From an uncultured Lachnospiraceae bacterium (lineage in GTDB: Bacteria; Bacillota; Clostridia; Lachnospirales; Lachnospiraceae), in assembly GCA_910585965.1 (NCBI GenBank), contig CAJUHH010000002.1, forward strand, positions 372,001 through 436,000: a stretch of 64,000 nt of DNA. The letters are read 5' to 3'. The position numbers were made by a program, and so were the translations under genes. This document shows, piece by piece, positions 33,744 to 42,091 of the stretch. The stretch's first letter is position 1, and each line of letters opens with the position of its first letter. Under the pieces are notes generated by a model, which was given only the letters and a program-made list of their open reading frames with translations, did no database searches and had not been told where the DNA came from.

Positions 33744-33753
33744 GGGGGACGGC

Positions 33754-35172
33754 ATGTTATGTTATAATTGCGGCCGCAATTTATCGGAGCATGATTTCTG
33801 TACTTCCTGCGGTGCGGATGTCAGTATTTATAAAAAAATCATGCATCTTTCCAATCGTTTTTATAATGACGGACTGGAAAAAGCCCAGGTCAGGGATCTG
33901 ACCGGCGCGATAAACAGTCTGCGGCAGAGTTTGAAGTTAAATAAGAACAATATAAAAGCCAGGAATTTATTAGGGCTGGTTTATTTTGAAATGGGGGAAG
34001 TGGTGGCGGCCCTCAGCGAGTGGGTCATCAGCAAGAATATCCGGCCGAAGAAAAATATCGCCGATATGTATATCAACATGATACAGACGAACCAGTCGCG
34101 GCTGGATTCCATTAATCAGACGATCAAGAAATATAACCAGGCATTGGCATACTGCCGCCAGGACAGCCAGGATCTGGCAGTCATACAGCTGAAAAAGGTG
34201 CTGTCGCTGAATCCTAAGTTCGTCAGGGCGCACCAGCTGCTGGCATTGCTTTATATCGAGGCCGGGGAATGGGAAAAGGCCCGCAAGGAATTGTATAAGT
34301 GCGGAAGGATAGATTCGAATAATACGACGACAAGGCGCTATTTAAAAGAAGTGGAGAGGATGCTGGCGCCGGAGGAAGGGCCGGCGAAGGGAGTCGTCGG
34401 GAAGAGGCGGGGCATTTCCCCGGATGTTATTAAATACCAGAGCGGCAACGAGACGATTATCCAGCCGGTCAATGGAAAGGAAAAGAAAGGAATTTCCGTC
34501 CTCGTCAATATGGGGATCGGCATCGTGATCGGGCTGGCGGCAGCTTGGTTCCTGATCCTTCCGGCAAGAATCCAGATGGCGCAGGTAGCGATGGACGAAG
34601 AATTGAGGACGATCGGCGACCAGTCGGATGCCAAGACGGCCACCATCGACGAGATGGAACAACAGGTGAAGCGGCTGACGGAAGAAAAGACGCAGCTCGA
34701 GGCGCAGCTGGAGAATTATGTAGGAACAGACGGCACGATACAGGCTTCTGACAAGCTGATCGCGGCGGCGAACGAATACCTCGCCAGCGAGGGAGACGCA
34801 TTTAAAGTGTCGGAATATCTGGACGAGGTCAATATGGACGAATTGGAAGACACGGCATCGGAGTCGTTTATTATGCTTTACGATACCCTGACCGCCATGA
34901 TCGGGCCGGAACTGGCCCAGACTGCTTATGACGAAGGCTATCAGTCTTATAAGGACGGGGAATTCGCGGAAGCGCTGCCGAAGCTGGCAAAGGCTTACCA
35001 ATATGATGAGACGAACGGGGATGCTCTTTTCTATCTGGCCAACTGCTATAAGGAAACCGGAAACGTGGAAAGGGCGAAGGAAACGTACGCGCAAGTCATT
35101 GAATTGTTCCCGGGGACGCTCAAAGCGAGCAATTCCCAGACCTATCTGGCAGAATTGAACGATGAAAACTGA
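33754..35172 (+). CDS. Zinc-ribbon and TPR membrane protein
   Basis: A 472-residue protein. The N-terminal zinc ribbon has C3, C6, C16 and C19. TPR-like helices occupy about 25-195 (for example A-R-N-L-L-G-L-V-Y-F-E-M-G). A single membrane segment lies at about 250-272, followed by a coiled coil (about 285-325) and further TPR repeats to the end (A-L-F-Y-L-A-N-C-Y-K-E-T-G). It probably scaffolds proteins on both membrane faces; the partner is not known. It ends at a strong terminator. Confidence 0.85.
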   Translation: MLCYNCGRNLSEHDFCTSCGADVSIYKKIMHLSNRFYNDGLEKAQVRDLTGAINSLRQSLKLNKNNIKARNLLGLVYFEMGEVVAALSEWVISKNIRPKKNIADMYINMIQTNQSRLDSINQTIKKYNQALAYCRQDSQDLAVIQLKKVLSLNPKFVRAHQLLALLYIEAGEWEKARKELYKCGRIDSNNTTTRRYLKEVERMLAPEEGPAKGVVGKRRGISPDVIKYQSGNETIIQPVNGKEKKGISVLVNMGIGIVIGLAAAWFLILPARIQMAQVAMDEELRTIGDQSDAKTATIDEMEQQVKRLTEEKTQLEAQLENYVGTDGTIQASDKLIAAANEYLASEGDAFKVSEYLDEVNMDELEDTASESFIMLYDTLTAMIGPELAQTAYDEGYQSYKDGEFAEALPKLAKAYQYDETNGDALFYLANCYKETGNVERAKETYAQVIELFPGTLKASNSQTYLAELNDEN

Positions 35173-35200
35173 TATGGAATAAATATAAGAAAACGGACAC

Positions 35201-35231
35201 AAAAGAGAACATAGGCATATGTTCTCTTTTT
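35201..35231 (+). terminator. Intrinsic terminator of the valS operon
   Basis: Perfect 13-bp stem AAAAGAGAACATA (35201-35213) with TATGTTCTCTTTT (35218-35230), loop GGCA, T-run after it. Confidence 0.92.
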
Positions 35232-35307
35232 GGCCTTATAAGCGCCGGAGGGCGCATGCATGAAAAACCGCGATGTATGACATAGAAACAGAGGAAAGGA
35301 GAAGCGC

Positions 35308-35616
35308 ATGATAGAAAATTTCAAGGTGATCGATAATTACTTGATGGTCAGAATGCCGGAAGAGATCGATCATCATAAGTCATCATACATAAGCGAAAAT
35401 GCGGACAAGTTTATTGTTCAGGAGAAGGTGGACCATGTGGTCTTTGATTTTGAAAATACGAAATTTATGGACAGTTCGGGGATCGGGATTATTCTTGGAA
35501 GATACAAGAAGATCGCCTGTTTTGGGGGGAAAGTCTTTGCGATCAACACGGATAATCGGATCAGGCATCTTTTGATGATATCGGGATTACAGAAAATTGT
35601 GGAAATCATGGAATAA
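35308..35616 (+). CDS. spoIIAA: Anti-sigma F factor antagonist SpoIIAA
   Basis: A 102-residue STAS-domain protein. The phosphorylated serine motif F-M-D-S-S-G-I-G-I-I-L-G-R-Y is present, with S57 as the probable target of SpoIIAB (equivalent to B. subtilis Ser58). Unphosphorylated SpoIIAA frees SigF in the forespore. First gene of the canonical spoIIAA-spoIIAB-sigF operon, behind AAAGGAG. Confidence 0.96.
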   Translation: MIENFKVIDNYLMVRMPEEIDHHKSSYISENADKFIVQEKVDHVVFDFENTKFMDSSGIGIILGRYKKIACFGGKVFAINTDNRIRHLLMISGLQKIVEIME

Positions 35617-35631
35617 ACAGGGAGGACTGGG

Positions 35632-36078
35632 ATGAAAAACGAAATGAAGATGGAGTTCGACGCTATATCGGCAAACGAGGCATTTGCCAGGGTAGCGGTG
35701 GCGGCTTTTGTGTCCGAGCTGGATCCTACGCTGGAGGAAGTTTCGGATATTAAGACGGCGGTGTCGGAGGCGGTGACGAATGCGATCATCCACGGATATG
35801 ACGGGATAGAAGGGGGGAAGGTAAACATACGATGCCTCATTGAACAGGATGTGCTGCATGTGGAAGTGGTGGACAAAGGGAACGGCATAGAGGATATTGA
35901 AAAGGCGATGGAACCGCTTTTTACGACAAAGCCGGAACTGAACCGTTCGGGGATGGGCTTTCCTTTTATGGAAGCGTTTATGGATGACCTGGAAGTGCTG
36001 TCCGTAGTGGGAGAGGGGACGACGGTCATCATGAAGAAAAAAATAGGATGCATTCCGTGGATAGAGGATGAGGAATAA
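35632..36078 (+). CDS. spoIIAB: Anti-sigma F factor SpoIIAB
   Basis: A 148-residue GHKL kinase/anti-sigma factor. N box S-E-A-V-T-N-A-I-I-H-G-Y, G1 box V-D-K-G-N-G-I-E-D and the G2-like S-G-M-G-F-P-F-M are intact. It holds SigF inactive and phosphorylates SpoIIAA. It lies 15 bp after spoIIAA and 3 bp before sigF. Confidence 0.96.
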   Translation: MKNEMKMEFDAISANEAFARVAVAAFVSELDPTLEEVSDIKTAVSEAVTNAIIHGYDGIEGGKVNIRCLIEQDVLHVEVVDKGNGIEDIEKAMEPLFTTKPELNRSGMGFPFMEAFMDDLEVLSVVGEGTTVIMKKKIGCIPWIEDEE

Positions 36079-36081
36079 ATT

Positions 36082-36801
36082 ATGGAGGAAGTTGCGGTAC
36101 TGATTGCTCGTTCACAGGCAGGGGATAAGGCGGCGCGGGAAGCGCTGATAGAGAAAAACCTTGGCCTGGTGCATCATATCGTCAGGCGTTTTCTGGGGAG
36201 AGGGTATGATGCGGAGGATTTGTTCCAGATCGGGGCGATAGGGCTGATGAAAGCCATTGATAAGTTCGACCTGGCATATGATGTCAAATTCTCCACCTAT
36301 GCAGTACCAATGATAAGCGGCGAAATCAAACGTTTCCTGCGGGATGACGGGATCGTCAAGGTGAGCAGGACGCTGAAGGAAAACGGATGGAAGGTCAGAC
36401 AGGCGGCGGAGCAGATCTACCATGAGCGCGGCAGGGATGCTACGCTGGAAGAGATTGCGGAAGCGACAGGGATAGCCAGGGAGGATATCGTCATGGCCAT
36501 GGAAGCCAATGTGGAAGTGGAATCCATTTACAAATCCGTTTATCAGTCCGACGGCAATGAAATCTATCTGGTGGACAAGCTGCCGGAAAAGAAGGATGAC
36601 AACGAAAAGCTTTTAAACCATATGCTGCTCGAACAGCTGATCGGGGAACTGGGGGAAGAGGAACGGACGCTCATACATTTGCGTTACTTTCAGGACAAGA
36701 CCCAAGTGGAGGTGGCAAAAAACCTGGGCATCAGTCAGGTGCAGGTGAGCCGGATGGAGAAAAGGATATTGATACGGATGAGGGAGAAGCTCCAAAGCTG
36801 A
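36082..36801 (+). CDS. sigF: RNA polymerase sigma factor SigF
   Basis: A 239-residue sigma-70 family factor for early forespore genes. Region 2 has D-L-F-Q-I-G-A-I-G-L-M-K-A-I-D-K-F-D and F-S-T-Y-A-V-P-M-I-S-G-E-I-K-R-F-L-R-D-D-G, the latter typical of SigF/SigG. Region 4 has V-E-V-A-K-N-L-G-I-S-Q-V-Q-V-S-R-M-E-K. Order, spacing and length match the known sporulation operon. Confidence 0.95.
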   Translation: MEEVAVLIARSQAGDKAAREALIEKNLGLVHHIVRRFLGRGYDAEDLFQIGAIGLMKAIDKFDLAYDVKFSTYAVPMISGEIKRFLRDDGIVKVSRTLKENGWKVRQAAEQIYHERGRDATLEEIAEATGIAREDIVMAMEANVEVESIYKSVYQSDGNEIYLVDKLPEKKDDNEKLLNHMLLEQLIGELGEEERTLIHLRYFQDKTQVEVAKNLGISQVQVSRMEKRILIRMREKLQS

Positions 36802-36873
36802 TGCAGCTGGGAAAATGAGGATTTATGTGGTAGAATGGAGCTGTATAAAAACGAAGGAAGCGAGGTAAAATGG

Positions 36874-37047
36874 ATGAAAGCTTTTGATTATGTGGTGGAA
36901 AGCATCGAAGGGGATTATGCGAATTTGAAACAGCTGGGGGTTGAGGGCGATGAGCGGAAGCTGGTTGCCAGGGCCCTTCTGCCGGACGAAATCGGTGAGG
37001 GGACGAAACTTCATTATGAGTATATGGAGTACAGCATTGTAGAGTAG
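36874..37047 (+). CDS. Small protein, DUF3006-like
   Basis: A 57-residue protein with a beta-rich pattern: F-D-Y-V-V-E-S-I-E-G-D-Y-A-N-L, then A-R-A-L-L-P-D-E-I-G-E-G-T and a final tyrosine-rich strand. The E-G-D-Y-A and L-P-x-x-x-x-E-G-x-x-L pieces resemble DUF3006-type small domains. GAGG at 36862 precedes the start. It follows sigF by 72 bp and ends before a large terminator, so it may be made with the spoIIA operon. Confidence 0.6.
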   Translation: MKAFDYVVESIEGDYANLKQLGVEGDERKLVARALLPDEIGEGTKLHYEYMEYSIVE

Positions 37048-37064
37048 GAATTAGGAGAAAGTAT

Positions 37065-37156
37065 AGCGGGAAACCATTTTTGCAAAGACCGAAACGCCCG
37101 TCTCGCGGGCTGGAAGGAACGGAGCGCCCCGGCCTTTGCAAGAATGGTTTCCCGCT
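37065..37156 (+). terminator. Large hairpin terminator between the sigF and spoVA genes
   Basis: A 23-bp stem (37065-37087 with 37134-37156) containing GCGGGAAACCATT/AATGGTTTCCCGC and one G-T wobble. The 46-nt apical part holds GCCCG-TCT-CGCGGGC. A long T-run (TTTGTTTTTTTTT) follows. Much longer than a normal terminator, so it may be another branched repeat serving as one. Confidence 0.85.
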
Positions 37157-37215
37157 TTGTTTTTTTTTAAGATAAACGGGAGATTTTTAGGAATTGCGTA
37201 TTTTTCAGGAATTGC

Positions 37216-37244
37216 GCATAAAGGGAATTTTTTTTGCCATAATA
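37216..37244 (+). promoter_or_regulatory. SigG-type promoter of spoVAA-AB-AC
   Basis: GCATA (37216-37220), a 17-bp spacer and CATAATA (37238-37244), 29 bp before spoVAA. Both boxes match the SigG consensus GHATR-17/18-CATWMTA. Confidence 0.7.
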
Positions 37245-37272
37245 AGCGTATGGATAATCGCGGAAGGAGCGG

Positions 37273-37911
37273 ATGGAGGGAATGGCAGGGGAAATTGTTT
37301 ATATAAAGGCGGAGCGGAATGTAGAAGTCATGGAGGACGATGTGTTTTTTAAGGATATGGCTAAGGTGTATTGCGCGGACAGCCATATTACGGCGAAGGT
37401 GAAGTCGTTAAAGGTGCATCGGTTTTCGGATGCGGAGCAGAAGCGGCAGGTATTCAGCATCCTGAAGATGATCGAGATGATCCAGAAGGCGTGTCCTGGC
37501 GTGACGGTGGAGAATTTGGGAGAAACGGACATCCTTGTGGAGCGGGTGGATGTGGACAGGCATAAGGGGGCTGTCCAGACTTTAAAAATTATTTTTGTGG
37601 CTTGTATCAGTTTTTTCGGGACGGCTTTTACGATTATGGCTTTCCATAACGATGTGGGGATCAACCAAGTATTTGAGAAGATGTATGAATTGGTGATGGG
37701 AGAAGCATCCAGCGGATATACGATCCTGGAGGTTACGTATTCGCTCGGGTTAGCCCTTGGGATTATTGTGTTCTTCAACCATATCGGCGGCAGGAGGATT
37801 ACGAAGGATCCGACTCCTATCGAAGTGGAAATGCGCGTTTATGAGAAGGATGTGAACGATGCGCTGATCGAGACTGCGGACAGGGAGGGAAAGGTAATCG
37901 ATGTTTCTTAG
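37273..37911 (+). CDS. spoVAA: Stage V sporulation protein AA
   Basis: A 212-residue protein with a cytoplasmic first half and two or three membrane segments in the second (about 104-122 and 150-175). The I-Y-I-K-A-E-R-N-V-E-V start, the F-G-T-A-F-T-I-M-A-F-H-N-D-V stretch and I-V-F-F-N-H-I-G-G-R-R-I-T-K-D-P-T-P-I-E-V-E-M-R-x-Y are typical of SpoVAA. It acts with the other SpoVA proteins in dipicolinate movement across the spore inner membrane. It overlaps spoVAB by 11 nt. Confidence 0.9.
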   Translation: MEGMAGEIVYIKAERNVEVMEDDVFFKDMAKVYCADSHITAKVKSLKVHRFSDAEQKRQVFSILKMIEMIQKACPGVTVENLGETDILVERVDVDRHKGAVQTLKIIFVACISFFGTAFTIMAFHNDVGINQVFEKMYELVMGEASSGYTILEVTYSLGLALGIIVFFNHIGGRRITKDPTPIEVEMRVYEKDVNDALIETADREGKVIDVS

Positions 37912-38401
37912 GCAGATATTTTTGGGGATCGTGGGCATGAGCTTCGGGGTGTTTGCGGCAGGCGGGGTTTTTACCGTATTGATATCGGTAGGACTGATCC
38001 CGCGCTTTGCCGGGAAAATGCATGTGAGCAGGAAGGTATTTCTGTTCGAGGAGGCGGTGGTGTGCGGCACGTTGTTCGGGGATTTTTTCAGCGTGTTCGA
38101 CAAGTACGGGCATATCGGGGATTGGATAATAGAAAACAGCGTATTTGGAAGCGGGAACACGGAGGCGGTGTGGCGGATATTGGGGAGCGCGGTGCTTATT
38201 GTTTTTGGATTGTTTGCCGGGATTTTTGTCGGGTGCCTTGCCCTTGCGATTGCGGAAATGCTGGATACAATCCCTATTTTTTCCAGAAGGATCGGCTTCC
38301 GGCACGGGCTTGGCATCGCTGTGCTGGCGATGGCCCTGGGGAAGGCGGCGGGAAGCCTCCTTTATTTTGCGAAAGCGGTGTATCTGCATGGTGGAGTGTA
38401 G
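37901..38401 (+). CDS. spoVAB: Stage V sporulation protein AB
   Basis: A 166-residue membrane protein with four or five segments (L-G-I-V-G-M-S-F-G-V-F-A-A-G-G-V-F at the start; I-F-V-G-C-L-A-L-A-I-A-E-M-L-D-T-I-P-I-F-S-R-R in the middle, a SpoVAB signature). Its stop codon TAG directly abuts cloverleaf repeat copy 3, which separates it from spoVAC by 214 bp. Confidence 0.9.
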   Translation: MFLRQIFLGIVGMSFGVFAAGGVFTVLISVGLIPRFAGKMHVSRKVFLFEEAVVCGTLFGDFFSVFDKYGHIGDWIIENSVFGSGNTEAVWRILGSAVLIVFGLFAGIFVGCLALAIAEMLDTIPIFSRRIGFRHGLGIAVLAMALGKAAGSLLYFAKAVYLHGGV

Positions 38402-38510
38402 TGTGGAAAGAAGTTCTAACGCTCACGCCAGAGGGCGCTTCGCGAAGAACTTCTAGACTTGCCTTGCAAGTCTTTCCACACCGAAGAACGCCTGAAAAGC
38501 GGCGTTCTTC
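38401..38510. repeat. Cloverleaf repeat element, copy 3, with companion hairpin
   Basis: Outer stem GTGTGGAAAGA (38401-38411) with TCTTTCCACAC (38471-38481). Arm 1 AGAAGTTCT (38409-38417)/AGAACTTCT (38446-38454) with inner CGCC-AGAG-GGCG; arm 2 AGACTTGC/GCAAGTCT. The companion hairpin GAAGAACGCC (38483-38492)/GGCGTTCTTC (38501-38510) follows after one base. It splits spoVAB from spoVAC. Confidence 0.85.
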
Positions 38511-38615
38511 CTTCAGGTTTTAGATTCCGCGAAGGGGAATCATGGTATTAGAAATGGTATTAGAATATAAAGAATATAAAGATATAAAGGCGTAAAGCCG
38601 GAAATGAGGTTAGAT

Positions 38616-39074
38616 ATGGAAGAGCAGTTGAAGCAGGAATACCAGGAGTATGTCAAGGAGGTCACGCCGACCCATAATTTATGGCTTCAGATGGCAAAGG
38701 CTTTTCTTGTGGGAGGCATTATATGCGTGATCGGGCAGTTGATTTTGAATTACTGCACGAAGACGATGGGACTGGATAAGGAAACGGCAGGAAGCTGGTG
38801 CTCGCTGCTGCTGATCCTGGCAAGCATCGTACTGACCGGGTTCAATCTATATCCTTCTGTCGTGAAATTCGGCGGGGCGGGAGCTCTCGTGCCGATTACG
38901 GGATTTGCCAATTCGGTGGCCGCGCCGGCGATTGAATTTAAGAAAGAGGGCCAGGTCTTCGGGATCGGGTGTAAGATTTTTACCATTGCCGGGCCGGTGA
39001 TTTTGTATGGGATTTTTACTAGCTGGGTACTGGGGCTGGGGTATTGGATTGGGAAATGCCTCGGATGGTTCTGA
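38616..39074 (+). CDS. spoVAC: Stage V sporulation protein AC
   Basis: A 152-residue membrane protein with four segments. The signature stretches are P-T-H-N-L-W-L-Q-M-A-K-A-F-L-V-G-G, F-G-G-A-G-A-L-V-P-I-T-G-F-A-N-S-V-A-A-P-A-I-E-F-K-K-E-G. SpoVAC is the mechanosensitive-channel-like part of the dipicolinate system. I start at 38616 behind GAGGT; ATG 38604 is less well placed. It is followed by a terminator, so the downstream spoVAD normally expected is missing here and found at 46233. Confidence 0.93.
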   Translation: MEEQLKQEYQEYVKEVTPTHNLWLQMAKAFLVGGIICVIGQLILNYCTKTMGLDKETAGSWCSLLLILASIVLTGFNLYPSVVKFGGAGALVPITGFANSVAAPAIEFKKEGQVFGIGCKIFTIAGPVILYGIFTSWVLGLGYWIGKCLGWF

Positions 39075-39130
39075 AAAGTCAAAAGAGATAGGAAAGAATA
39101 AGGGCATAAGTCGTAAAGGAGCTTGACAGG

Positions 39131-39168
39131 CAGGGTAATGGATGAAGGAATGCGTTACCCTGTTTTTT
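39131..39168 (+). terminator. Intrinsic terminator after spoVAC
   Basis: CAGGGTAA (39131-39138) pairs with TTACCCTG (39155-39162), followed by TTTTTT. The 281-bp gap to the Fic gene also holds a lone TATAAT at 39213-39218 without a clear -35 box. Confidence 0.85.
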
Positions 39169-39355
39169 GATAGTCTTTTGTGAAAAGGATGGGAATTTCT
39201 TTAGAAACTTGATATAATGGGATTTATGTGGAGCAAAGAACTCGTGTGATTTTTGTACTAGATTGCAGATGAAAACGATGTTGAGGGATCAGACAGAGAC
39301 CTGTTTGGATGTTTTTAAGATATGCAAAGAAATGCAAGCAACGGGAGGTATTTCC

Positions 39356-40375
39356 ATGAATAAGTATAAACCGCCATTTCATATGACCGATAGAATGACG
39401 TTGTTAATTGCGGAGATCAGTGAGCAGATCGGCCGTATTACCGTTTTGCAGGGAAGTACAATCAGCCCTCGTTTAAGGCGCGAGAATCGCATACGAACAA
39501 TCCACTCGTCCCTTGCGATTGAGCATAATTCCCTTTCATTGGAACAAGTGACTGCGGTTCTGGACGGCAAACGTGTTCTTGGCAATCCGAATGAAATTAA
39601 AGAAGTGAGGAATGCATACGAAGCCTATGAACTGATGCAGCGTCTGGACCCATTATCGGAGGCCGATTTGCTGAAAGCGCATAGGCTGATGATGAATGGG
39701 CTGGTTGCTGAGAACGGAAGATTTCGCTCGGGCGGCGTAGGAGTGTTTGAAGGCAGGGCGCTGGTTCATATGGCTCCACCAGCAAAATTTGTATCGGAGC
39801 ATATTCATAACTTGTTTGCCTGGTATGGGCGGTCTGAACTGCACCCGCTGATTAAGAGCGCAGTATTTCATTATGAATTTGAGTTCATTCATCCTTTTGT
39901 GGATGGAAACGGCCGCCTTGGGCGAATGTGGCATAGTCTTCTGCTGGGCAGATGGAAGGAATTATTCTACTGGCTGCCGATAGAAGGGCTGATTCAATCA
40001 AGGCAGAGGGAATATTATGATGCGCTTGGCGAAGCGGATGCACAGGCGGATAGTGCAGGCTTTGTGGAATTGATGCTGGAAATCATTAGGGATAGTCTGA
40101 AGGAGTTAGTGGTTGTCGGCCGAGACAGCGACCGAGATAGCGACCAAGTAACCGACCAAGTAACCGACCAAGATAAAGACTCAGTGAATCAGCTCCTTTC
40201 TATACTCGGAGAAGATACGTTGTCGGCGCTGGAATTAATGGAACGCCTTGGGCTTTCCCACAGGCCGACTTTTCGAAAGAATTATTTAAATCCGGCATTG
40301 GAAAAACAGTTTATTGAACGGACCATCCCGGATAAACCAAACAGTAAAAACCAGAAATATAGGAAACGAAAGTAA
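39356..40375 (+). CDS. Fic family protein (AMPylator-type)
   Basis: A 339-residue protein. The N-terminal Fic_N part has a possible inhibitory motif S-L-A-I-E-H-N (usual form S/T-x3-E-G/N). The Fic core carries H-P-F-V-D-G-N-G-R-L-G-R with catalytic H179. A hydrophilic linker made of D-S-D-R-D-S-D-Q and V-T-D-Q repeats (DNA unit TAACCGACCAAG twice) joins a C-terminal winged helix. It would transfer AMP from ATP to a hydroxyl of a target protein. GGGAGGT precedes ATG 39356. It is inserted where spoVAD usually sits. Confidence 0.9.
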   Translation: MNKYKPPFHMTDRMTLLIAEISEQIGRITVLQGSTISPRLRRENRIRTIHSSLAIEHNSLSLEQVTAVLDGKRVLGNPNEIKEVRNAYEAYELMQRLDPLSEADLLKAHRLMMNGLVAENGRFRSGGVGVFEGRALVHMAPPAKFVSEHIHNLFAWYGRSELHPLIKSAVFHYEFEFIHPFVDGNGRLGRMWHSLLLGRWKELFYWLPIEGLIQSRQREYYDALGEADAQADSAGFVELMLEIIRDSLKELVVVGRDSDRDSDQVTDQVTDQDKDSVNQLLSILGEDTLSALELMERLGLSHRPTFRKNYLNPALEKQFIERTIPDKPNSKNQKYRKRK

Positions 40376-40433
40376 TCCATAAGATATCTAAAAAAATAGA
40401 TGGATATACAGCCATCATCAGAGGAGGCAAATC

Positions 40434-40943
40434 ATGAACATAAAACTAAAAATCCCGACAGAAGAGGACAAAGAAGGGCTGAAGGCTTTGTGCAACGCCG
40501 TTGACAGGAGATACCTTTCGGACAGGCTGCCGTACCCGTATACGGACGAAGATGCGGACTGGTGGATCCGTATGACCGCAGAGAAGGAAGGAAAATCGGG
40601 AATCTGGCGCGTCATCTATGTGGACGGCAGGCTGGCCGGAAATATTTCCATCGAACAGAAGTCCGATGTTTACAGAAAAGACGCGGAGATCGGCTATTGC
40701 CTCCTGACGGAATACTGGTCGCGCGGGATCGCGACGGAGGCCGCAAAACGAATATGCAGGATTGCCTTTGCCGAATTGGACATTATTCGAATCACGGGCC
40801 TGTATTATGAGACGAATACCGGATCGAGGCGCGTTCTGGAAAAGGCGGGTTTCTCATATGAAGGTACGATGAAAAATGCTGTAGTGAAAGACAGCAAAGT
40901 CTATAACTTGTGTGTCATGGGACTTTTAAAAGAAACGCTTTAA
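40434..40943 (+). CDS. GNAT N-acetyltransferase, RimJ/RimL-like
   Basis: A 169-residue acetyltransferase: I-E-Q-K-S-D-V-Y-R-K-D-A-E-I-G-Y-C-L, W-S-R-G-I-A-T-E-A-A-K-R-I (acetyl-CoA site) and N-T-G-S-R-R-V-L-E-K-A-G-F. The pattern is that of RimJ/RimL-type enzymes acting on protein N termini or small amines. Its stop shares TTAA with the stop of the convergent XRE gene. Confidence 0.9.
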   Translation: MNIKLKIPTEEDKEGLKALCNAVDRRYLSDRLPYPYTDEDADWWIRMTAEKEGKSGIWRVIYVDGRLAGNISIEQKSDVYRKDAEIGYCLLTEYWSRGIATEAAKRICRIAFAELDIIRITGLYYETNTGSRRVLEKAGFSYEGTMKNAVVKDSKVYNLCVMGLLKETL

Positions 40944-41302
40944 ATATTCGTTCCGTTTGCCTGGGTGGAACCCAGATAAGATAAGTATTTCATCAGGTCT
41001 GCTTTGCCCGCTTTATTGAGCTTCCTCAAGCTGATCAGCACATCCTTCAGCTGGACTCCCTGGACAAAAGTAGCGTTCAGGTCATAGGAGCCGGCCCGTT
41101 CCGGTTCCATGCCAAGGATATAGTCGGTACTTACGTTGTACAGTTTCGCCAGATTTACGACATGCCTGGAAGGAAGTTCCCGTTTATCCAGTTCATAATA
41201 GGAATAAGCCTGTTGGGATATGCCGAGATAATCGGCGACCTGCCTTTGCTTGAGGTGGCTTTCTTCCCTTAAATTCTTGATTTTAACATGAACATTTGTC
41301 AA
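40940..41302 (-). CDS. XRE family regulator
   Basis: A 120-residue protein with a helix-turn-helix at the start (L-K-Q-R-Q-V-A-D-Y-L-G-I-S-Q-Q-A-Y-S-Y-Y-E about residues 18-38, then L-A-K-L-Y-N-V-S-T-D-Y-I-L-G). The C-terminal 50 residues include a helix, L-I-S-L-R-K-L-N-K-A-G-K-A-D-L-M-K-Y-L, that may form a dimer. Target unknown. It overlaps the GNAT stop by 4 nt. Confidence 0.88.
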   Translation of the reverse strand: MTNVHVKIKNLREESHLKQRQVADYLGISQQAYSYYELDKRELPSRHVVNLAKLYNVSTDYILGMEPERAGSYDLNATFVQGVQLKDVLISLRKLNKAGKADLMKYLSYLGSTQANGTNI

Positions 41303-41446
41303 TGTAATTCCTCCTCACTTCAAAGAGTTGTGTGCAATTATGTGGAAATCATAGCACAGGGAGAAATTCTTTGCACAGATTAACAACAAATATATGTTTA
41401 TAAATATTCATGCAAATCATATATATGTAATTCGGGAAAGTATAAG

Positions 41447-42070
41447 CTAGCGTATTAACTTGTAAGCTCCTTTGCCGATCTTTACGACTACCCCGGTTTT
41501 TTCGTAATGATTCAATATGCGCTGAAGCTGCCTGGCGCTGCAATGCAGGCGGAATGCCGTTTTTTCGATTCCCTTCAATTCCTTGTTTTCGCACATGAAT
41601 TTCATATATGTCATCACCCGTTCTTCTATGGAAGAGGGCGCAGCATCCAAAGCAGTCAGGACTTCCAGCTTTTCTGCCATACTTTTTCCGACAAAATATA
41701 GGAACTGGCTGTTCTGGCATAACTTTTCCCTATAGTTTTCCGTCATAAAAGCAATGCTGGTAAGCTTTTTGGTGACTTCCGCATATATATGATTATTTTT
41801 TATAAGAAACAAATCCATTTCTCCAAGAATATAATTGTCCTGCCCGGCCGCTAACGAATACATGCTTCCGTCATCCCTGATAAAATAGATGGACAACTCG
41901 CCGGAAAGCACAAACTGAAAGATGGAAGAATCTAGCCAGGGCGCTGAGATCAGTTCCCCGGGTTCATACTCAATCAGGCAGAGTTCCAATTCCAAGTTTT
42001 CCAATAAATCTTTGTATTTACACCCGGATACCGCCGCCTGGATTCTGTTCTTATCATATATTTTTTTCAT
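41447..42070 (-). CDS. Crp/Fnr family regulator
   Basis: A 207-residue regulator. The cupin-like effector domain covers about 15-115 (I-E-Y-E-P-G-E-L-I-S, F-V-L-S-G-E-L-S-I-Y-F-I, Y-I-L-G-E-M-D-L-F) and the C-terminal part has F-R-L-H-C-S-A-R-Q-L-Q-R-I-L-N-H-Y as recognition helices. The cAMP-binding residues of true CRP and the Fnr cysteines are not seen. It is divergent from a MATE exporter gene with a 20-bp palindrome between them, so it probably controls both. Confidence 0.87.
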   Translation of the reverse strand: MKKIYDKNRIQAAVSGCKYKDLLENLELELCLIEYEPGELISAPWLDSSIFQFVLSGELSIYFIRDDGSMYSLAAGQDNYILGEMDLFLIKNNHIYAEVTKKLTSIAFMTENYREKLCQNSQFLYFVGKSMAEKLEVLTALDAAPSSIEERVMTYMKFMCENKELKGIEKTAFRLHCSARQLQRILNHYEKTGVVVKIGKGAYKLIR

Positions 42071-42091
42071 TCTGCCCCAATGTCCTTTCCC

